DNA from: Saccharicrinis aurantiacus | Lineage (GTDB): Bacteria > Bacteroidota > Bacteroidia > Bacteroidales > Marinilabiliaceae | NCBI RefSeq assembly: GCF_001660705.2 | Contig: NZ_LYBV02000032.1 | Location: forward strand, 1-64,000 | DNA length: 64,000 nt | Reading direction: 5' to 3' | Part shown: positions 33,647 to 44,190 of the stretch, piece after piece | Layout: each line of letters starts with the position of its first letter | How positions within the stretch are numbered: the stretch's first letter is position 1 | Position numbers and translations under genes: made by a program | Notes under the pieces: generated by a model | Seen by the model: only the letters and a program-made list of their open reading frames with translations | Told to the model about the DNA's origin: nothing | Databases searched by the model: none

Positions 33647-35368
33647 TTATTGAATAATAGACTTAAATGTAGCATCTTCGATGAATTTACCGAACTCCAT
33701 GTCTTTAGCAGCAGCAGCTTTTAAAGAATCATCAAGCTTAACAGCTTTACGTAAGCTATCAAATAATAAATCGTTATCAGCAGTGCGAGCACCAACGATA
33801 GCTTTTAAATAATATTTGAAACCTACTTCATGAGTATTTGCGTTTAATGTTGATAAAGCAGCATCATATTTAGTAGCTAATATTTTAGCTAAAGCAGCGT
33901 TACAAGATGTTGAGTTTCCGAAATAACGCATAGCAGCATCATAATCACCTTTGTGAATTGAAACGATTCCTAAGTTCTCATCTAACTCAGGTCCAGCTCC
34001 AGCAGCAGCTCCAAAAAACTCTTCAGCTTTAGCTAAATCACCTTCACGTAAAGCAATTACACCCAAATTATTGTTAATAATAGGATTGTTAGCGCTGATT
34101 TCATTAGCTTTTGTTAAAGAAGCTTTAGCTTCAGCTAATTTATCTTGCTTCACTAAGATGTAAGCTACATCGTTGTGACCTCTCCAAGATTTAGGGAATA
34201 CTTCGTTTACACTTTTGTAAATAGATAATTGCTCATCTAAATCTTCAGTTAAAGTAGCAGCATATAATAATTCTTCAACATTTAACTCTGAAGGATTAGA
34301 AGCAGCTAATTCTTTAATTTCTTCGTCAGACTTACCAATTACTTCAACATCTACAGAAATCTGTGAACGACGTAATTTTGGTAAAACTTCATCAGCAATT
34401 GCTTTATAAGCCTCTGCCATATTTTTGATTTCTTTTTCACGTACTTCAGGATCTGAGTACATAGAAAGAACTCTTAAGATTAACTCTTTATCTTGAATAC
34501 TTGACTTCTCCATCATTTCTTGGAAACCTTCCCAATCTTCAGGAGTATTTTTTGTAGTTACAAAACCTTCTTCAGAAACATCAACTTTTGATCTCTTTAA
34601 TTCTCTAGTTAAATAAGAAGCAGAAGCTTTTTGTCTTTTCTCAGAAAGAGATGTATTTAAATCTGTAGGACCATCAGGAGATGCATAAGCAGAAACTTTA
34701 GCTCCTTTGAAATTAATATTTTCAGCAGCTTTTGATTCTTTTACAAATGCTTTTAAAGCAGCAACCTCATCTTTTCTTAATTCAGTACCTCTCAATGAAG
34801 CTTGTTGAATAAGGAAGTAAACGTATGCCTCTTTAGACTCGTTAATTACTCTTTGGAAATTATCTTTTCCTAAAGCAACAGCAGCACCTTTATCTTTTAC
34901 TAACTCAGCTGTAGCAATTACACCATCAGCAATTTTGTAATCATCAAACTCAGCAACTTTACTTCCTTTTGTAGCCTTGATACGAACTACTAACTCAGAC
35001 ACTTTCATGTTTTCGTTGTAAGGAACTGTTCCTGTGTAAGAATATTGTCCACCGTTAGCATAAGAAATAACCTGATTGTTACCTTCTACGCTCTCACCCT
35101 GTACTGTTTTTGATGGGAAAACTGTTTCGCCACCATCATACTTAAGTACTGGCGTTAACTCAATAACAGCTTTCTTATCCATGTACTTTTCTGGAACTTT
35201 TACACTGATAGCTACATCTACGTTACCTGCATGTGCCTCCAATACTTCAGGAGTAACAGTATATTGTACGTCTGACGCTCCACCTTTCATCTTATTTAAC
35301 CCAGCACAGCTAGCTAATAACGCTACTAAGGCTAATGAAGCAAAAATGTTGATACTTGATCTTTTCAT
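33647..35368 (-). CDS. Large lipoprotein with OmpA-like region and TPRs
   Basis: 573 aa. Lipoprotein signal, Cys21 (LLASCAGL). An N-terminal beta-rich region (35-165), an OmpA-C-like segment (about 175-350, with VSAYASPDGPTDLNTSLSEKRQKASASYL, a peptidoglycan-binding style helix) and TPR units (about 370-540, e.g. NNPIINNNLGVIALREGDLAKAEEFF). Probably ties the outer membrane to peptidoglycan or serves as an envelope scaffold. Very alanine- and lysine-rich with uniform codons, which suggests high expression. ATG at 35368; -7 element at 35444-35451. Transcribed alone. Confidence 0.82.
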   Translation of the reverse strand: MKRSSINIFASLALVALLASCAGLNKMKGGASDVQYTVTPEVLEAHAGNVDVAISVKVPEKYMDKKAVIELTPVLKYDGGETVFPSKTVQGESVEGNNQVISYANGGQYSYTGTVPYNENMKVSELVVRIKATKGSKVAEFDDYKIADGVIATAELVKDKGAAVALGKDNFQRVINESKEAYVYFLIQQASLRGTELRKDEVAALKAFVKESKAAENINFKGAKVSAYASPDGPTDLNTSLSEKRQKASASYLTRELKRSKVDVSEEGFVTTKNTPEDWEGFQEMMEKSSIQDKELILRVLSMYSDPEVREKEIKNMAEAYKAIADEVLPKLRRSQISVDVEVIGKSDEEIKELAASNPSELNVEELLYAATLTEDLDEQLSIYKSVNEVFPKSWRGHNDVAYILVKQDKLAEAKASLTKANEISANNPIINNNLGVIALREGDLAKAEEFFGAAAGAGPELDENLGIVSIHKGDYDAAMRYFGNSTSCNAALAKILATKYDAALSTLNANTHEVGFKYYLKAIVGARTADNDLLFDSLRKAVKLDDSLKAAAAKDMEFGKFIEDATFKSIIQ

Positions 35369-35794
35369 AATAATTTAACCTAATTATATGTTTCCAATTA
35401 ACTTTCTAAAATAATTGCACCCTCCATTTTTAGAGAGGTGCTACAAATTTAGTAATGTTTTTAATAAAAAAAAGAGTACTATTAATTAAATGCAAATATA
35501 CACATCATAGGCAAATAACATAAATTTCACCTTGATTATGCTAAAAAAAGAATTTAGTTATTTATTTAAAATATATCCTTCATATCACAATGACTAAAAA
35601 GACAGACAATTTTTTATACAAAAAGTATTACAATCAAAAAAATTTCTTAAAAAAAGATACATCAGATATAATCTCAATATTTATAACTGAAGGATAGTAA
35701 TATTAACCAAGTTAGTAAATTCATTGATTCAATAACTTACTAGATTTATGTTGTAAAACAGGTTCAAAACCAATAATAAGTAAAACTCCTAGAC
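35369..35794. other. AT-rich intergenic region upstream of the OmpA-TPR gene
   Basis: 426 bp. The minus-strand -7 element TAAATTTG (35451-35444) implies a leader of about 75 nt with a possible small hairpin (CACC at 35440-35437 with GGTG at 35421-35418, minus strand). The rest is nearly pure AT with no ORF, terminator or repeat that I can support. Confidence 0.6.
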
Positions 35795-36283
35795 TTAGAA
35801 TATTAGTCCATTTTTTTTCATCTGCTTTTCAACGCTTTTACCCCAGAACCAACCTGATAATGTACCTAATAGCCATCCCATAACAACACCTGTTTTCATT
35901 AACTGTGGTTCGATAAGTCCTAAGAGAAACCCTAAAAATAATCCCACTACCATCAATACAACAGTTTTATAAGATAAAACTAAACCCTTAGGGCGAATGC
36001 CATGAGTAGATTTAAGGTGTTGCATTGTTTCGTCTACAACGTTCTCAAATTCTACCAAATGATCATTCCCATCATCAAAGAATTCTTCAAATGCAATTGT
36101 AGATTCTTGTAGCTTACTCCAATAATTTCTACAATCAGGACATGAGTCCTTTTTCGCCTCAAGCAATTCACCAAGGCGCGGTAACATTTCGAAATTTGCT
36201 AAACGAGACTGAATTCGTGGCATTTTTTCCACTTTTTGATCAAGCTCATTTATCCAATCCTCACATGACTTTAATTCATTCAT
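35795..36283 (-). CDS. Small membrane protein with CxxC motif, unknown function
   Basis: 162 aa. Cytoplasmic N-terminal 105 residues with Cys47-x2-Cys50 (DSCPDCRNYW) and a helical region, then two transmembrane segments (about 108-124 and 130-148) separated by a short loop, and a basic tail. The layout resembles anti-sigma-factor-like or zinc-binding membrane proteins, but no family is recognised. Downstream of pnp on the same strand with a terminator between, so it has its own transcript or depends on readthrough. Confidence 0.65.
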   Translation of the reverse strand: MNELKSCEDWINELDQKVEKMPRIQSRLANFEMLPRLGELLEAKKDSCPDCRNYWSKLQESTIAFEEFFDDGNDHLVEFENVVDETMQHLKSTHGIRPKGLVLSYKTVVLMVVGLFLGFLLGLIEPQLMKTGVVMGWLLGTLSGWFWGKSVEKQMKKNGLIF

Positions 36284-36320
36284 AATAATATATTATAATC
36301 TAAATGTAGAAATTTAGACA

Positions 36321-36346
36321 AAAAAAAAGGCCTCGAAAGGCCTTTT
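36321..36346 (-). terminator. Terminator of pnp
   Basis: Stem AAAAGGCCT (36325-36333) with AGGCCTTTT (36338-36346), loop CGAA; on the minus strand a run of T (36328-36321) follows. Stops the rpsO-pnp transcript. Confidence 0.85.
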
Positions 36347-36369
36347 AATTATAGTAATAGTTTTATAAA

Positions 36370-38493
36370 CTAGTTTTTCGGCTTACGCTCTGGACGAGGC
36401 AAAAGCACTTTACGAGATAATTTTAATTTACCAGAACGTTGATCAACTTCAATTAACTTCACTTCTACTTCTTCGCCTTCTTTAAGTGCATCTTCAACTT
36501 TCTCAAGTCTTTTCCACTCAATTTCAGAGATGTGTAATAAACCATCCTTACCTGGCATAATCTCAACGAATGCACCAAAAGGAACGATAGATTTTACTTT
36601 ACCTTTGTAAACCTCTCCTACTTCAGGAACAGCAACAATACCTTTAATTTTTGCTAATGCAGCATTAATTGAATCCGCATTATCAGCAGAAATACTTACT
36701 TGTCCGAAATCACCATCTTCTTCGATAGTAACTGTAGACTCTGTAGTAGCTTGAATTTCTTGAATAATTTTTCCACCTGGTCCGATTACTGCACCGATCA
36801 TATCTTTCGGAATAGTAATTTTCTCCATACGTGGAGCATGAGGCTTAAGATCGGCACGTGGCTCAGTCATTGTTTCCTCAATCTTATCCATAATATGTAA
36901 ACGACCTTCGCGCGCTTGTAATAAAGCTTGCTCTAACACTTCGTAAGGTAAACCATCTACTTTAATATCCATTTGCGTAGCAGTAATACCATCGCGAGTA
37001 CCTGTTACTTTAAAGTCCATATCACCTAAGTGATCCTCATCTCCTAAGATATCAGAAAGAACTGCAAATTTTTCAGAATCGGTAATTAATCCCATTGCAA
37101 TACCAGTAACTGGCTTTTTAATAGGTACACCAGCATCCATTAAAGCTAATGTTCCTGCACAAACTGTTGCCATTGATGACGAACCGTTTGATTCAAGAAT
37201 ATCAGACATAATACGAACTGTATATGGATAATCTTCAGGTAACATATCTTTTAGTGCTCTAAAAGCAAGATTACCGTGACCAATCTCACGACGGCTAGTA
37301 CCACGTGAAGCACGTGCATCACCAGTTGAGAATGGAGGAAAGTTATAGTGTAATAAGAATCTTTCAGTTGTTCTGTTTAATACATCATCAACTAATTTTT
37401 CATCTAATTTAGTACCTAAAGTAACTGTTGCTAATGCTTGAGTTTCTCCACGTGTAAAGATAGATGAACCATGAGGACCTGGAAGGTAATCAACCTCAGA
37501 CCAAATAGGACGAATCTCGTCAGTTTTACGACCATCTAAACGTACTCTTTCATCAAGAACACAACGGCGAACTGCTTCTTTTTCAACATCGTGGTAATAT
37601 TTACCAATTAAACCTGAAGGAATTTCATCTTCCTCAGTATAATTAGCTGCAACATACTCTTCTTTAATAGCGGCAAATTTCTCTGCACGCTCATGCTTTG
37701 GAAGACCTGCTTTTGCTACTTCGTATACTTTATCGTAAGTAGCTGCTTTGATATGATCAAATAATTCTTGATCATTCTCTTCGTGACAATACTCACGTTT
37801 AGTAGTAGCACCAACAGCTTCTGCTAATTCTATTTGAGCTTGACACTGAACTTTAATTGCATCGTGAGCGAATTTCATAGCTTCAAGCATTTCTGCTTCA
37901 GAAACTTCTTCCATTTCACCCTCTACCATTAAAATATTTTCCATTGTTGCACCAACAACAACTTCCATATCAGCAGCAGCTAATTGTGTACGTGTTGGAT
38001 TAAGAATTAATTCTCCTTCAACGCGAGCTACTCTACATTCAGAGATTGGCCCGTTAAACGGAATGTCTGAAACTGCTAATGCAGCAGAAGCAGCTAAACC
38101 AGCTAAAGCATCAGGTAAATCTTCTTTATCTCCAGAAATTAAATTAATGGTAACAAATGTATCTGCGTGATAATCCTCTGGAAATAGAGGACGTAATGCT
38201 CTATCGACTAAACGACAAACCAATATTTCATTATCAGAAGGACGAGCCTCCCTTTTCATAAATCCACCTGGGAAACGACCTACGGCCGAAAATTTCTCTC
38301 TGTACTCTACAGATAAAGGCATAAAATCTGTACCCGGTGTAGCATCTTTAGCAGAAACTACTGTGGCTAGCAAATAAGTATTGCCCATTTTAACAACTAC
38401 CGAACCGTCAGCCTGTTTTGCTAACTTCCCTGTTTCGATAGTAATTGATCTTCCATCGCCAAGATCAATAACTTTTTCAATTGGAGTAATCAT
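36370..38493 (-). CDS. pnp: Polyribonucleotide nucleotidyltransferase (PNPase)
   Basis: 707 aa. 3'-5' phosphorolytic exoribonuclease of the degradosome. Two RNase PH domains (about 10-220 and 310-540; catalytic region [18 protein letters not shown]), a linker helical domain, a KH domain (about 553-610: [20 protein letters not shown]) and an S1 domain (about 622-695: [24 protein letters not shown]). All domains intact. Directly downstream of rpsO as in most bacteria, though a hairpin separates them. Confidence 0.98.
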   Translation of the reverse strand: MITPIEKVIDLGDGRSITIETGKLAKQADGSVVVKMGNTYLLATVVSAKDATPGTDFMPLSVEYREKFSAVGRFPGGFMKREARPSDNEILVCRLVDRALRPLFPEDYHADTFVTINLISGDKEDLPDALAGLAASAALAVSDIPFNGPISECRVARVEGELILNPTRTQLAAADMEVVVGATMENILMVEGEMEEVSEAEMLEAMKFAHDAIKVQCQAQIELAEAVGATTKREYCHEENDQELFDHIKAATYDKVYEVAKAGLPKHERAEKFAAIKEEYVAANYTEEDEIPSGLIGKYYHDVEKEAVRRCVLDERVRLDGRKTDEIRPIWSEVDYLPGPHGSSIFTRGETQALATVTLGTKLDEKLVDDVLNRTTERFLLHYNFPPFSTGDARASRGTSRREIGHGNLAFRALKDMLPEDYPYTVRIMSDILESNGSSSMATVCAGTLALMDAGVPIKKPVTGIAMGLITDSEKFAVLSDILGDEDHLGDMDFKVTGTRDGITATQMDIKVDGLPYEVLEQALLQAREGRLHIMDKIEETMTEPRADLKPHAPRMEKITIPKDMIGAVIGPGGKIIQEIQATTESTVTIEEDGDFGQVSISADNADSINAALAKIKGIVAVPEVGEVYKGKVKSIVPFGAFVEIMPGKDGLLHISEIEWKRLEKVEDALKEGEEVEVKLIEVDQRSGKLKLSRKVLLPRPERKPKN

Positions 38494-38584
38494 ATCTCTT
38501 TTCTTTTTCTCTTATTGTCGCCCAAATATATAGATTATATTCTTAATCAGCGATTTATTTTATGTGAAATACCTTGGTCCATAA

Positions 38585-38615
38585 AAAAAGGCAACCCACA
38601 ATGGATTGCCTTTTT
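38585..38615 (-). terminator. rpsO-pnp intergenic hairpin
   Basis: AAAAAGGCAACCCA (38585-38598) pairs with TGGATTGCCTTTTT (38602-38615) with one C-A mismatch; T run on the minus strand. Lies between rpsO and pnp; in other bacteria a comparable hairpin allows partial readthrough and RNase processing. Confidence 0.75.
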
Positions 38616-38631
38616 AATTTTTGAAGTTGGA

Positions 38632-38901
38632 TTACTTACGAATACCTAATTCTTTAATTAAAGAACGGTATTTTTCAATGTCTTTGCTCTTGATATAATC
38701 AAGAAGACTTCTACGCTTACCAACTAATTTTTTCAAAGCGTGCTCTGTGCTATAATCTTTTCTATTAACCTTTAAATGTTCGGTTAAATGCGAGATACGG
38801 TAGGTAAATAGTGCCACCTGGCCTTCAGAAGAACCAGTATCAGTATTAGACTTTCCGTATTTTTCGAAGATTTCTTGCTTCTTTTCTGCTGTTAAATACA
38901 T
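38632..38901 (-). CDS. rpsO: 30S ribosomal protein S15
   Basis: 89 aa, normal length. Binds 16S rRNA at the central-domain junction. Contains the family core GSSEGQVALFTYRISHLTEHLK and HALKKLVGKRRSLLDYI. First gene of the rpsO-pnp unit with its own well-formed promoter. Confidence 0.98.
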   Translation of the reverse strand: MYLTAEKKQEIFEKYGKSNTDTGSSEGQVALFTYRISHLTEHLKVNRKDYSTEHALKKLVGKRRSLLDYIKSKDIEKYRSLIKELGIRK

Positions 38902-38935
38902 AACGCTGTTTATTTATATGATAAAAATTGCGGTG

Positions 38936-38965
38936 CAAAGATAATTATAATTTGATTCTCTGCAA
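38936..38965 (-). promoter_or_regulatory. Promoter of rpsO
   Basis: Minus strand: TTG (38965-38963), 19-bp spacer, TATCTTTG (38943-38936), 34 bp before the ATG at 38901. Good phylum-consensus promoter. Confidence 0.68.
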
Positions 38966-39026
38966 CCTATAGCTTAATTTATTTTTAATCAAGTAATTAT
39001 TCAGCATCACTGTGTTTGACTAATGC

Positions 39027-39614
39027 TTATTTCCCTTGCTCTTCAGCCATTTTATTCATCTCTTGATTGTAAATTTCTTCAAATTTCTTTTTGTCGTAAT
39101 CAACTTGAAGTTTAGCATCATTAGAGATTCTGTTATTCATGCTATTCATCAAGTCTTCTTTATCAACTTCAATGGCAACAAATGATCTGTATTTTCCATC
39201 TGGCAATACACTTGATTTTTCGCAAGCAACAACAATATTGCTAATTGTTTCATCAGCAACCTCACGAGTTAAGTTCTCAAATTTTTGCTCAAATTCTGAT
39301 GCAGACCCCATTTCACGCTCATTCACGTAACGATCTGTAACCGATTTTGTATTCGATTGAATTAAAGTTACCAAACGTTGTTTGGCTAATAACAATGCTT
39401 TTTCTTTTGAAAGAGTTAAATCACTACTTGTTGCCATTGAGAATGAACGGAAAGTATTTTTATCTGACCTACCATCTTTTTCACAAGGTAAATCTTCTAA
39501 AACTTGACCAACCTCGCTATTAGTTGCTACTTTCTCTTTCGACTTACAGCTGTATACTCCAAATGATACTACTAGAGCTATGGCGCTCAACTTTAATACT
39601 TTTGATAATTTCAT
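39027..39614 (-). CDS. LPP20-like lipoprotein
   Basis: 195 aa. Lipoprotein signal, Cys23 (GVYSCKSK). The mature part has the LPP20/YbgF-like pattern: an S-x-D-L-x-L-S-K-E-K-A-L-L-L-A-K-Q-R helix, then a strand FVAIEVDKEDL near 145-155 and a charged helical tail. Function unknown; probably at the periplasmic side of the outer membrane. Monocistronic, between rpsO and a potassium channel gene. Confidence 0.65.
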   Translation of the reverse strand: MKLSKVLKLSAIALVVSFGVYSCKSKEKVATNSEVGQVLEDLPCEKDGRSDKNTFRSFSMATSSDLTLSKEKALLLAKQRLVTLIQSNTKSVTDRYVNEREMGSASEFEQKFENLTREVADETISNIVVACEKSSVLPDGKYRSFVAIEVDKEDLMNSMNNRISNDAKLQVDYDKKKFEEIYNQEMNKMAEEQGK

Positions 39615-39706
39615 AACTATTCGTTTTTGGTTTTTTATACTAATACTCTTAACCTAAGCAACAAAAAATAAGCCATTAAACTTAGGATAATGAATACAAT
39701 TAAAAC

Positions 39707-40741
39707 TTATACTTGAGATTCTTGCAATATTTTTTTAAATTTTTCAACCTGCTCGTGTGTACCTAAAATAAAGAGCTTATCTTCTTTTGATATCTTTATT
39801 TGAGGAGAAGGATTAAAAATATAAGTACCTTCTGGTGTTTTTAAGCCCACCAAATTAGCACCTGTTTTCTTTCTAAGGTTCAACTCATGAATATTCATTT
39901 TAGTATTCTCTTCAGAAATATGATCGCACGAAATCTCGGTTAAACGCACATCCATACTTCGTTGTAAAAGAATATTCTCCACAAACTCCACTACATCGGG
40001 CTGAGTAACAAGCTTAGCCATACGCTGCCCTCCTATTCTATCCGGCATAATAACGTTAGTAGCACCAGCATGTCTCAACTTTAAGTCAGACCTAAATTCG
40101 CTTGCTCTGCTAATAATTTTAAGCTTCGGATTCATCTCACGGGCTGTTAAAACTACAAAAATATTATCAGCATCATTGGGCAAAGCTGTAATTAATGCCT
40201 TTGCTTTTCTAATTTGAGCCATTTCAAGCACCTCTTCAGAACTTGCATCACCCTGTACGTATAGTAGTTTCGGATCTTCTAGAATACGCGCCACAACATG
40301 ATCGCGTTTTTCTAAAATAACAAACTTCTCACCATGTTCTTTTAATTCAACACAGGCCTGAAATCCGTTACGCCCATAACCACAAACCACCACATGGTTT
40401 TCGAGTTTTACAATTTGTTTTTTCACTTGATACTGTTTATATGATTGTTGCAATGCTCCTTCTACCACCAAACGGGTAACAGAAGTAATTACATAACCGA
40501 AAATTCCGAAACTAAAGATAATGAGAAGAACTGTAAATAACTTACCGCCATCTGACAAAGGAACAACTTCTCTGAAACCCACTGTAGAAATTGTAATCAT
40601 CGTCATGTAAAGTGCATCGATAAAACGTGCACCTTCAATAAGCATAAAACCAATAGCTCCAACAACAACTATTAATAGCAAGGCACTTACGCCATATACA
40701 ATGGCTCTAAAATTATCTAAGTAGGGTACTCCTTTATTCAC
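39707..40741 (-). CDS. Potassium channel family protein with TrkA-N/TrkA-C (RCK) domains
   Basis: 344 aa from a GTG at 40741. Two transmembrane helices (about 14-34 and 66-92) flank a pore loop at 44-60, then an RCK/TrkA-N Rossmann domain (about 113-235, VVCGYGRNGFQACVEL) and a TrkA-C domain (about 260-340). MthK-like architecture. The pore reads TVGFREV where K+ channels have TVGYGD: Phe for Tyr and Arg-Glu for Gly-Asp. It may be a channel with altered selectivity. Starts 5 bp after the DUF2851 gene, so the two are co-transcribed. Confidence 0.88.
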   Translation of the reverse strand: MNKGVPYLDNFRAIVYGVSALLLIVVVGAIGFMLIEGARFIDALYMTMITISTVGFREVVPLSDGGKLFTVLLIIFSFGIFGYVITSVTRLVVEGALQQSYKQYQVKKQIVKLENHVVVCGYGRNGFQACVELKEHGEKFVILEKRDHVVARILEDPKLLYVQGDASSEEVLEMAQIRKAKALITALPNDADNIFVVLTAREMNPKLKIISRASEFRSDLKLRHAGATNVIMPDRIGGQRMAKLVTQPDVVEFVENILLQRSMDVRLTEISCDHISEENTKMNIHELNLRKKTGANLVGLKTPEGTYIFNPSPQIKISKEDKLFILGTHEQVEKFKKILQESQV

Positions 40742-40746
40742 AGTTA

Positions 40747-42018
40747 CTATTTAATGGCTAATACTTGATGACCTATTCTGCAGTGCAAGCACTTTTTAAG
40801 TTTACAATAATTATTAAACAAATATATTAAAGCCTGAGAATCTCCGGCACTTTTAACAGGTATTTCATTACACTTCCATTGATTAATTATTGAATTTCGT
40901 TCAGGTTTCATTTCAGAAAGCCATTTTAAGGCCTTTTGTTCATAGCTTACATTGCCATTCTTTTTACCAAATGTAAAAATATAAGGTATTATTGTATTGA
41001 TGATGATATTTGAAATTGAAGTTTTTCCTAATCGTTTCTGAGTATCTTTAGATTCTTTACTAAAGGTATAATGCTTATCCCAGTAAACTGAGGCATCTAC
41101 ATTTAATAGTTTCTCAATATTTCTAATTTCTTGCTCCTCGGTTAAATTGCCAAAAACGCCTTTTAACTTATGCATCAAATTGGCTAACTGAGATAATCTA
41201 ATGGTCGGGAAATTACTCGGGCGCAATCTTAAAAATTTCCAAAGAAAAGAATCTATCGGCTTTAAGCCGTGCTTTTGTTTTAAGAACTGGTAATCTGTCT
41301 GAAGCCGGGCGTAGTAATTATCACCAGCTGGCTCACTTAACATTCCGGCCTGACCGAATAGTAAAGCCTCTAATAAATCAATATCGTTACTATACTTTAA
41401 AAGGACTGATAGCGGAATAGATTGAGCCAATAGCTCAAAGGCAGTGCCATTTACACCCAATCCGAAACTTCGAAATAAGAGACGATAAAAAACCTCATCC
41501 CAATTATTGGTTGTATTATTTAACAAATGCTCTATGGAGTTTACTTTATGCTCTAAACGTTCAACTAACATTCGTTGTACCCATAAAGATATTTCAAAGG
41601 AGTTAATCTGGTGCAAATGAGAGACACATGCTATATCGTGTACACTTGATGTTAAACTTAAATATTCATCATATAAATCTTCTGAATATTTTATCACCAA
41701 ACATGGAATTACCTCACCTTTCTGGCTTATTGCATCCTGATCAAACTGAGTAACAACATGCAAAATAACATTATTGTAGGCCTTATCTGTTTGATGATTA
41801 TGAACAAGCCAATCTGAACTTTTTATATGAATTTCAACATTGCCAGCCCAAAGCGTATTATCAACCTTAACTTTTGCGTTAAAGAAATCGGCACCAGCAT
41901 TTGTATTTAGTTCACCAGGATTTATAAGCTCTATTGTTTTACCACAAACAGTAAGGAGGTTATCGAGCTTGAATAATTTATGCTTCCATATATATTGTAT
42001 GAATTCTTCATTTATCAT
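40747..42018 (-). CDS. DUF2851 family protein
   Basis: 423 aa, cytoplasmic, usual length for this Bacteroidota family. Hallmarks: FIQYIWKHKLF start, INPGELNTNAGADFFNAKVKVD, WAGNVEIHIKSSDW, and VILHVVTQFD, a nuclease-like or restriction-endonuclease-like core by appearance. C-terminal cysteines C-x2-C near LKKCLHCRIGHQ. Function unknown; it is commonly found near housekeeping genes. First gene of a two-gene operon with the potassium channel. Confidence 0.85.
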   Translation of the reverse strand: MINEEFIQYIWKHKLFKLDNLLTVCGKTIELINPGELNTNAGADFFNAKVKVDNTLWAGNVEIHIKSSDWLVHNHQTDKAYNNVILHVVTQFDQDAISQKGEVIPCLVIKYSEDLYDEYLSLTSSVHDIACVSHLHQINSFEISLWVQRMLVERLEHKVNSIEHLLNNTTNNWDEVFYRLLFRSFGLGVNGTAFELLAQSIPLSVLLKYSNDIDLLEALLFGQAGMLSEPAGDNYYARLQTDYQFLKQKHGLKPIDSFLWKFLRLRPSNFPTIRLSQLANLMHKLKGVFGNLTEEQEIRNIEKLLNVDASVYWDKHYTFSKESKDTQKRLGKTSISNIIINTIIPYIFTFGKKNGNVSYEQKALKWLSEMKPERNSIINQWKCNEIPVKSAGDSQALIYLFNNYCKLKKCLHCRIGHQVLAIK

Positions 42019-42077
42019 GGAGTGTAAGTCTTAGGTTTATACTGACCATTAAGATACACAACAATATATACAAACAA

Positions 42078-42105
42078 AAAAAGCTCCCATAAATGGAAGC
42101 TTTTT
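42078..42105 (-). terminator. Terminator of pyrF
   Basis: AAAAAGCTCCCAT (42078-42090) with ATGGAAGCTTTTT (42093-42105), one mismatch; A run at the left gives a U tract on the minus strand. Confidence 0.78.
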
Positions 42106-42128
42106 AAATATGATAAGAATTGTTTTAT

Positions 42129-42956
42129 CTACAATAAACCTTTGGCTTTTAAAAGATCAGCCATTTCTAACTGAACCTCTTTGGCTGCCTCGCCTGCTTT
42201 TACAGCAAAGTCTTCTTGGTTGCTAGCATAAATAATACCACGCGAAGAGTTTACTAATAAACCACACTTGCTATTTAATCCGTTTTCGGCCACTTCTTTT
42301 AAGCTTCCGCCTTGAGCACCAACTCCAGGTACTAATAAAAAGTGATTTGGGATTATATTTCTAATTTCTTGAAGTTTTTCGGCTTTTGTAGCACCAACAA
42401 CATACATCAAGTTTTCTTCGGTACCCCACTCTGATGACTTTTTAATTACTTTTTCAAATAATCTTTCATCCCCTTCGGTTACATATTGAAAATCAGCAGC
42501 TCCTTTATTCGATGTTAAAGCCAATAAAATAACCCACTTATCAAGGTAAGTCATAAAAGGCTTCACTGAATCCTCGCCCATATAAGGCGCAACAGTTACT
42601 GAATCGAAATCCATTGTATCGAAGAATGCTTTGGCATACATATTAGAAGTATTTCCAATATCGCCACGTTTAGCATCTGCAATAACAAAAATCTCAGGAT
42701 AGTTATTTTTAATATACTTCACAGTTTTATCTAAACTGTTCCATCCTTCAACACCCATACTTTCGTAGAATGCTAAGTTTGGCTTGTAAGCAACAGTGAA
42801 TTCCTGAGTAGCATCAATAATTTCTTTATTGAATGCGAAAATAGGATCTGTTGTTTCTTTAAGATGTTGAGGAATTTTAGCGATATCAGTATCTAAACCA
42901 ACGCATAAAAAACTTTTCTTCTTCTTTATATTTTCAAATAACTCTTGAGAATTCAT
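42129..42956 (-). CDS. pyrF: Orotidine-5'-phosphate decarboxylase
   Basis: 275 aa from the ATG at 42956; the longer frame would use a TTG. Last step of UMP synthesis. Type 2 (long) Pyr[21 protein letters not shown], catalytic [11 protein letters not shown], and phosphate-binding PGVGAQGG. All active-site residues are visible. Third gene of the purM-prfA-pyrF run, 68 bp after prfA. Confidence 0.96.
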   Translation of the reverse strand: MNSQELFENIKKKKSFLCVGLDTDIAKIPQHLKETTDPIFAFNKEIIDATQEFTVAYKPNLAFYESMGVEGWNSLDKTVKYIKNNYPEIFVIADAKRGDIGNTSNMYAKAFFDTMDFDSVTVAPYMGEDSVKPFMTYLDKWVILLALTSNKGAADFQYVTEGDERLFEKVIKKSSEWGTEENLMYVVGATKAEKLQEIRNIIPNHFLLVPGVGAQGGSLKEVAENGLNSKCGLLVNSSRGIIYASNQEDFAVKAGEAAKEVQLEMADLLKAKGLL

Positions 42957-43024
42957 TACTTCTAATTTAGCATCTAGCAACAGCTAGATTTATTACTAAC
43001 TAATTTTTAATACTCTACCGAACC

Positions 43025-44113
43025 TTATTCAAGTTCACTAGCCTTTAAGCGCTCTGCATTTTCCTCTACAATTAAGCGATCGATGATACCTTGAATATCA
43101 CCATCCATAACTGCAGGAAGATTATACATTGTAAAGTTTACGCGGTGATCGGTAACTCTACCTTGTGGATAATTGTAAGTACGAATCTTAGCTGAACGGT
43201 CACCAGTAGAAACCATTGTTTTACGCTTAGATGAAATAGCATCGAGGTACTTTTGGTACTCTAAATTGTATAAACGAGTACGTAACTCGATCATTGCTTT
43301 ATCTAAGTTTTTAAGCTGCGATTTCTGATCCTGACAAGTAACCACAATACCAGAAGGAATGTGCGTTAAACGGATGGCCGAATAAGTAGTATTTACCGAC
43401 TGACCACCAGGCCCTGATGAACAATAAGTATCCTTACGAATATCCTCTGTTCTTAAATCGATATCGAACTCTTCAGCCTCTGGTAATACAGCAACCGAAA
43501 TAGCTGAAGTATGTACACGACCTTGTGTTTCTGTTTGCGGTACACGTTGTACACGGTGCACACCCGATTCGTATTTTAAGATACCATAAACGCCGTTTCC
43601 GGTAACATTAAATACAACCTCTTTAAAACCACCAGAGGTACCTTCACTTGAGTTAGTCACAGATACTTTCCAACCTTGCTTTTCGCAATACTTGGTATAC
43701 ATGCGGAACATTTCACCAGCAAAAATACTAGCCTCATCGCCACCTGCACCTGCGCGTAATTCAACCACACAGTTTTTATCATCTTCGGGATCGGCAGGAA
43801 TTAATAGCAACTTGATGTCTTCTTCCATTTGCGGAAGTTTAGCCTCAAGCTCGTCTAATTCCATTTTAGCCATCTCCTTCATTTCAGCATCGTCCTCTTC
43901 CTTAAGAATAGTTCTAGCCTCATCGATGTTTTCGAGCGTAGTTTTATACTCATCGTGAGCAGTTACTACACGCTCTAATTCTTTATATTCTTTATTGAGC
44001 TTGATATACCTTTTAGTATCAGCAATCACCTCTGGGTCTGTAATTTGTTCCGATACTTCTTGGAACTTGATTACTACGCCACCCAACATTTCTAATAATT
44101 TATTCTCGCCCAT
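43025..44113 (-). CDS. prfA: Peptide chain release factor 1
   Basis: 362 aa. Recognises UAA/UAG and triggers peptide release. Helical N-terminal domain 1, the codon-recognition domain with the PxT-type tripeptide region, and GGQ in SGPGGQSVNTTYSAIRLTH (about 230-250). The C-terminal RSAKIRTYNYPQGRVTDHR supports RF1 over RF2, and there is no programmed frameshift. Between purM and pyrF on the same strand. Confidence 0.97.
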   Translation of the reverse strand: MGENKLLEMLGGVVIKFQEVSEQITDPEVIADTKRYIKLNKEYKELERVVTAHDEYKTTLENIDEARTILKEEDDAEMKEMAKMELDELEAKLPQMEEDIKLLLIPADPEDDKNCVVELRAGAGGDEASIFAGEMFRMYTKYCEKQGWKVSVTNSSEGTSGGFKEVVFNVTGNGVYGILKYESGVHRVQRVPQTETQGRVHTSAISVAVLPEAEEFDIDLRTEDIRKDTYCSSGPGGQSVNTTYSAIRLTHIPSGIVVTCQDQKSQLKNLDKAMIELRTRLYNLEYQKYLDAISSKRKTMVSTGDRSAKIRTYNYPQGRVTDHRVNFTMYNLPAVMDGDIQGIIDRLIVEENAERLKASELE

Positions 44114-44190
44114 TTTATTTTTGTTTTAAATATTCAATTATCAAGTTATTCTTCACACAATAGTGTTATTTGTTTACCAGATAATTGTAG

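Noticed and set aside
43025-44113. Release factor 2 with programmed frameshift
   Set aside because: The frame is continuous with no internal UGA and the C-terminal motifs fit RF1.
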